From the NCBI GenBank assembly GCA_002732955.1, contig NVTR01000002.1:9499-15810 (forward strand): 6,312 nucleotides of DNA, read 5' to 3'. This document shows positions 5,748-6,312 of the stretch, in pieces. Position 1 is the stretch's first letter. Each line of letters begins with the position of its first letter. The DNA is from Marinosulfonomonas sp. (GTDB lineage: Bacteria; Pseudomonadota; Alphaproteobacteria; Rhodobacterales; Rhodobacteraceae). The notes beneath the pieces are model-generated. The model was not told the DNA's origin. It did no database searches and worked only from the letters and a program-made list of their open reading frames with translations. A program made the translations under genes and the position numbers.

Positions 5748-6312
5748 ATGGCACAAAAGCGATCAATCTTTGAGGACGTAAACACCGATCAAAAGGCTGA
5801 GGTTGCAAAACCCCAGACCGGTATGATTGACCGGGTCCGCGGCGGGCGCGGTTGGATTGTTGGCTGGCTGGTGGCGCTGTTTGTTCTGGTCGTGGTGATC
5901 ATTGCTGTGGGTGGGTTGACCCGGCTGACGGATAGCGGGTTGTCGATAACCGAGTGGAAGCCGCTGGCGGGTGCCTTGCCGCCATTGAATGCGCAAGCCT
6001 GGGCTGGCGAATTTGAACGCTATAAGGCGATCCCGGAATATCAGTTGCAAAACCTGGGCATGACGCTGTCTGAGTTTAAATCGATTTACTGGTGGGAATG
6101 GAGCCATCGCCAACTGGGGCGCACCATTGGTTTGGTCTGGGCTGTCGGGTTTCTCGGGTTTTTGCTGTCGAAACGTATTCCAACCGGCTGGGTACTGCGC
6201 CTGTTTGGCATCGGTGTATTGATTGGCTTGCAGGGGGCGATTGGCTGGTGGATGGTCTCAAGCGGCCTGACGGGTGGGCGGCTGGACGTTGCCAGCTACC
6301 GGCTGGCAGTAC
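5748..6312 (+). CDS. ctaA: Heme A synthase (CtaA), 3' end outside the window
   Basis: Oxidises the C8 methyl of heme O to the formyl group of heme A, the cofactor of aa3-type cytochrome c oxidase, in the inner membrane. The first 188 residues are visible and the frame runs open off the window; the family is usually around 380 residues. From the ATG at 5748 (GGTGAG at 5736-5741, 6 bases upstream), a soluble lead of about 35 residues precedes membrane helix 1 (about 36-57). The conserved GGLTRLTDSGLSITEW (55-70) and KPLAGALPPL (71-80) follow. EWSHRQLGR (117-125) carries the predicted heme-ligand His120 at the start of helix 2 (about 124-140), and LQGAIGWWMVSSGL (161-174) forms helix 3. This is the alphaproteobacterial CtaA type. 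It lies 68 bases after the structured repeat that ends trmJ, so it probably has its own promoter, though I could not identify one. Confidence 0.96.
   Translation, partial: MAQKRSIFEDVNTDQKAEVAKPQTGMIDRVRGGRGWIVGWLVALFVLVVVIIAVGGLTRLTDSGLSITEWKPLAGALPPLNAQAWAGEFERYKAIPEYQLQNLGMTLSEFKSIYWWEWSHRQLGRTIGLVWAVGFLGFLLSKRIPTGWVLRLFGIGVLIGLQGAIGWWMVSSGLTGGRLDVASYRLAV

Overview
The window looks like a chromosomal core segment of an alphaproteobacterium, most likely of the Rhodobacteraceae/Roseobacter group. The evidence is a ChpT-type phosphotransferase of the CckA-ChpT-CtrA relay beside a DUF3553 protein, an olsBA ornithine-lipid pair, an alphaproteobacterial CtaA, and moderate-to-high GC. This placement rests on recognising protein families by eye, not on a search. 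I see no insertion sequence, phage gene, CRISPR array, tRNA or rRNA.

Layout. Positions 1-1113 (+) hold the 3' nine-tenths of proA (proline synthesis). Facing it at 1214-1814 (-) is chpT, whose frame is broken by a run of nine G (coding strand) at 1436-1444. Divergent from chpT, with 27 bases between start codons, is a 60-residue DUF3553 protein (1842-2024, +). A 141-base gap with a GC-rich hairpin leads to olsB and olsA (2166-2945 and 2942-3775, +), overlapping by ATGA. They make the phosphorus-free ornithine lipid in two acylation steps. Facing them, with a single base between stop codons, is a divergent ThiE-like TIM-barrel gene (3777-4397, -). Upstream of it on the same strand is a TfoX N-terminal domain protein (4454-4783, -). 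Divergent from that is a TrmJ-type tRNA ribose methyltransferase (4851-5594, +), then the first 188 codons of ctaA, heme A synthase (5748 to window end, +).

The genes are mostly unrelated housekeeping functions: amino-acid synthesis, a cell-cycle/motility phosphorelay, membrane lipid, tRNA modification and heme A. Only olsBA forms a clear functional operon.

Two features stand out. First, a structured element of about 90 bases occurs twice, just 3' of chpT (minus strand, 1122-1211) and just 3' of trmJ (plus strand, 5592-5679). Its first hairpin is fully paired in both copies although two base pairs differ, so the changes compensate, and both copies end in a shared GCCT...GAAGAAG segment. Second, chpT reads as intact if one G is removed from the nine-G run. 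That fits a sequencing error, a recent frameshift, or a phase-variable on/off switch of the CtrA relay.
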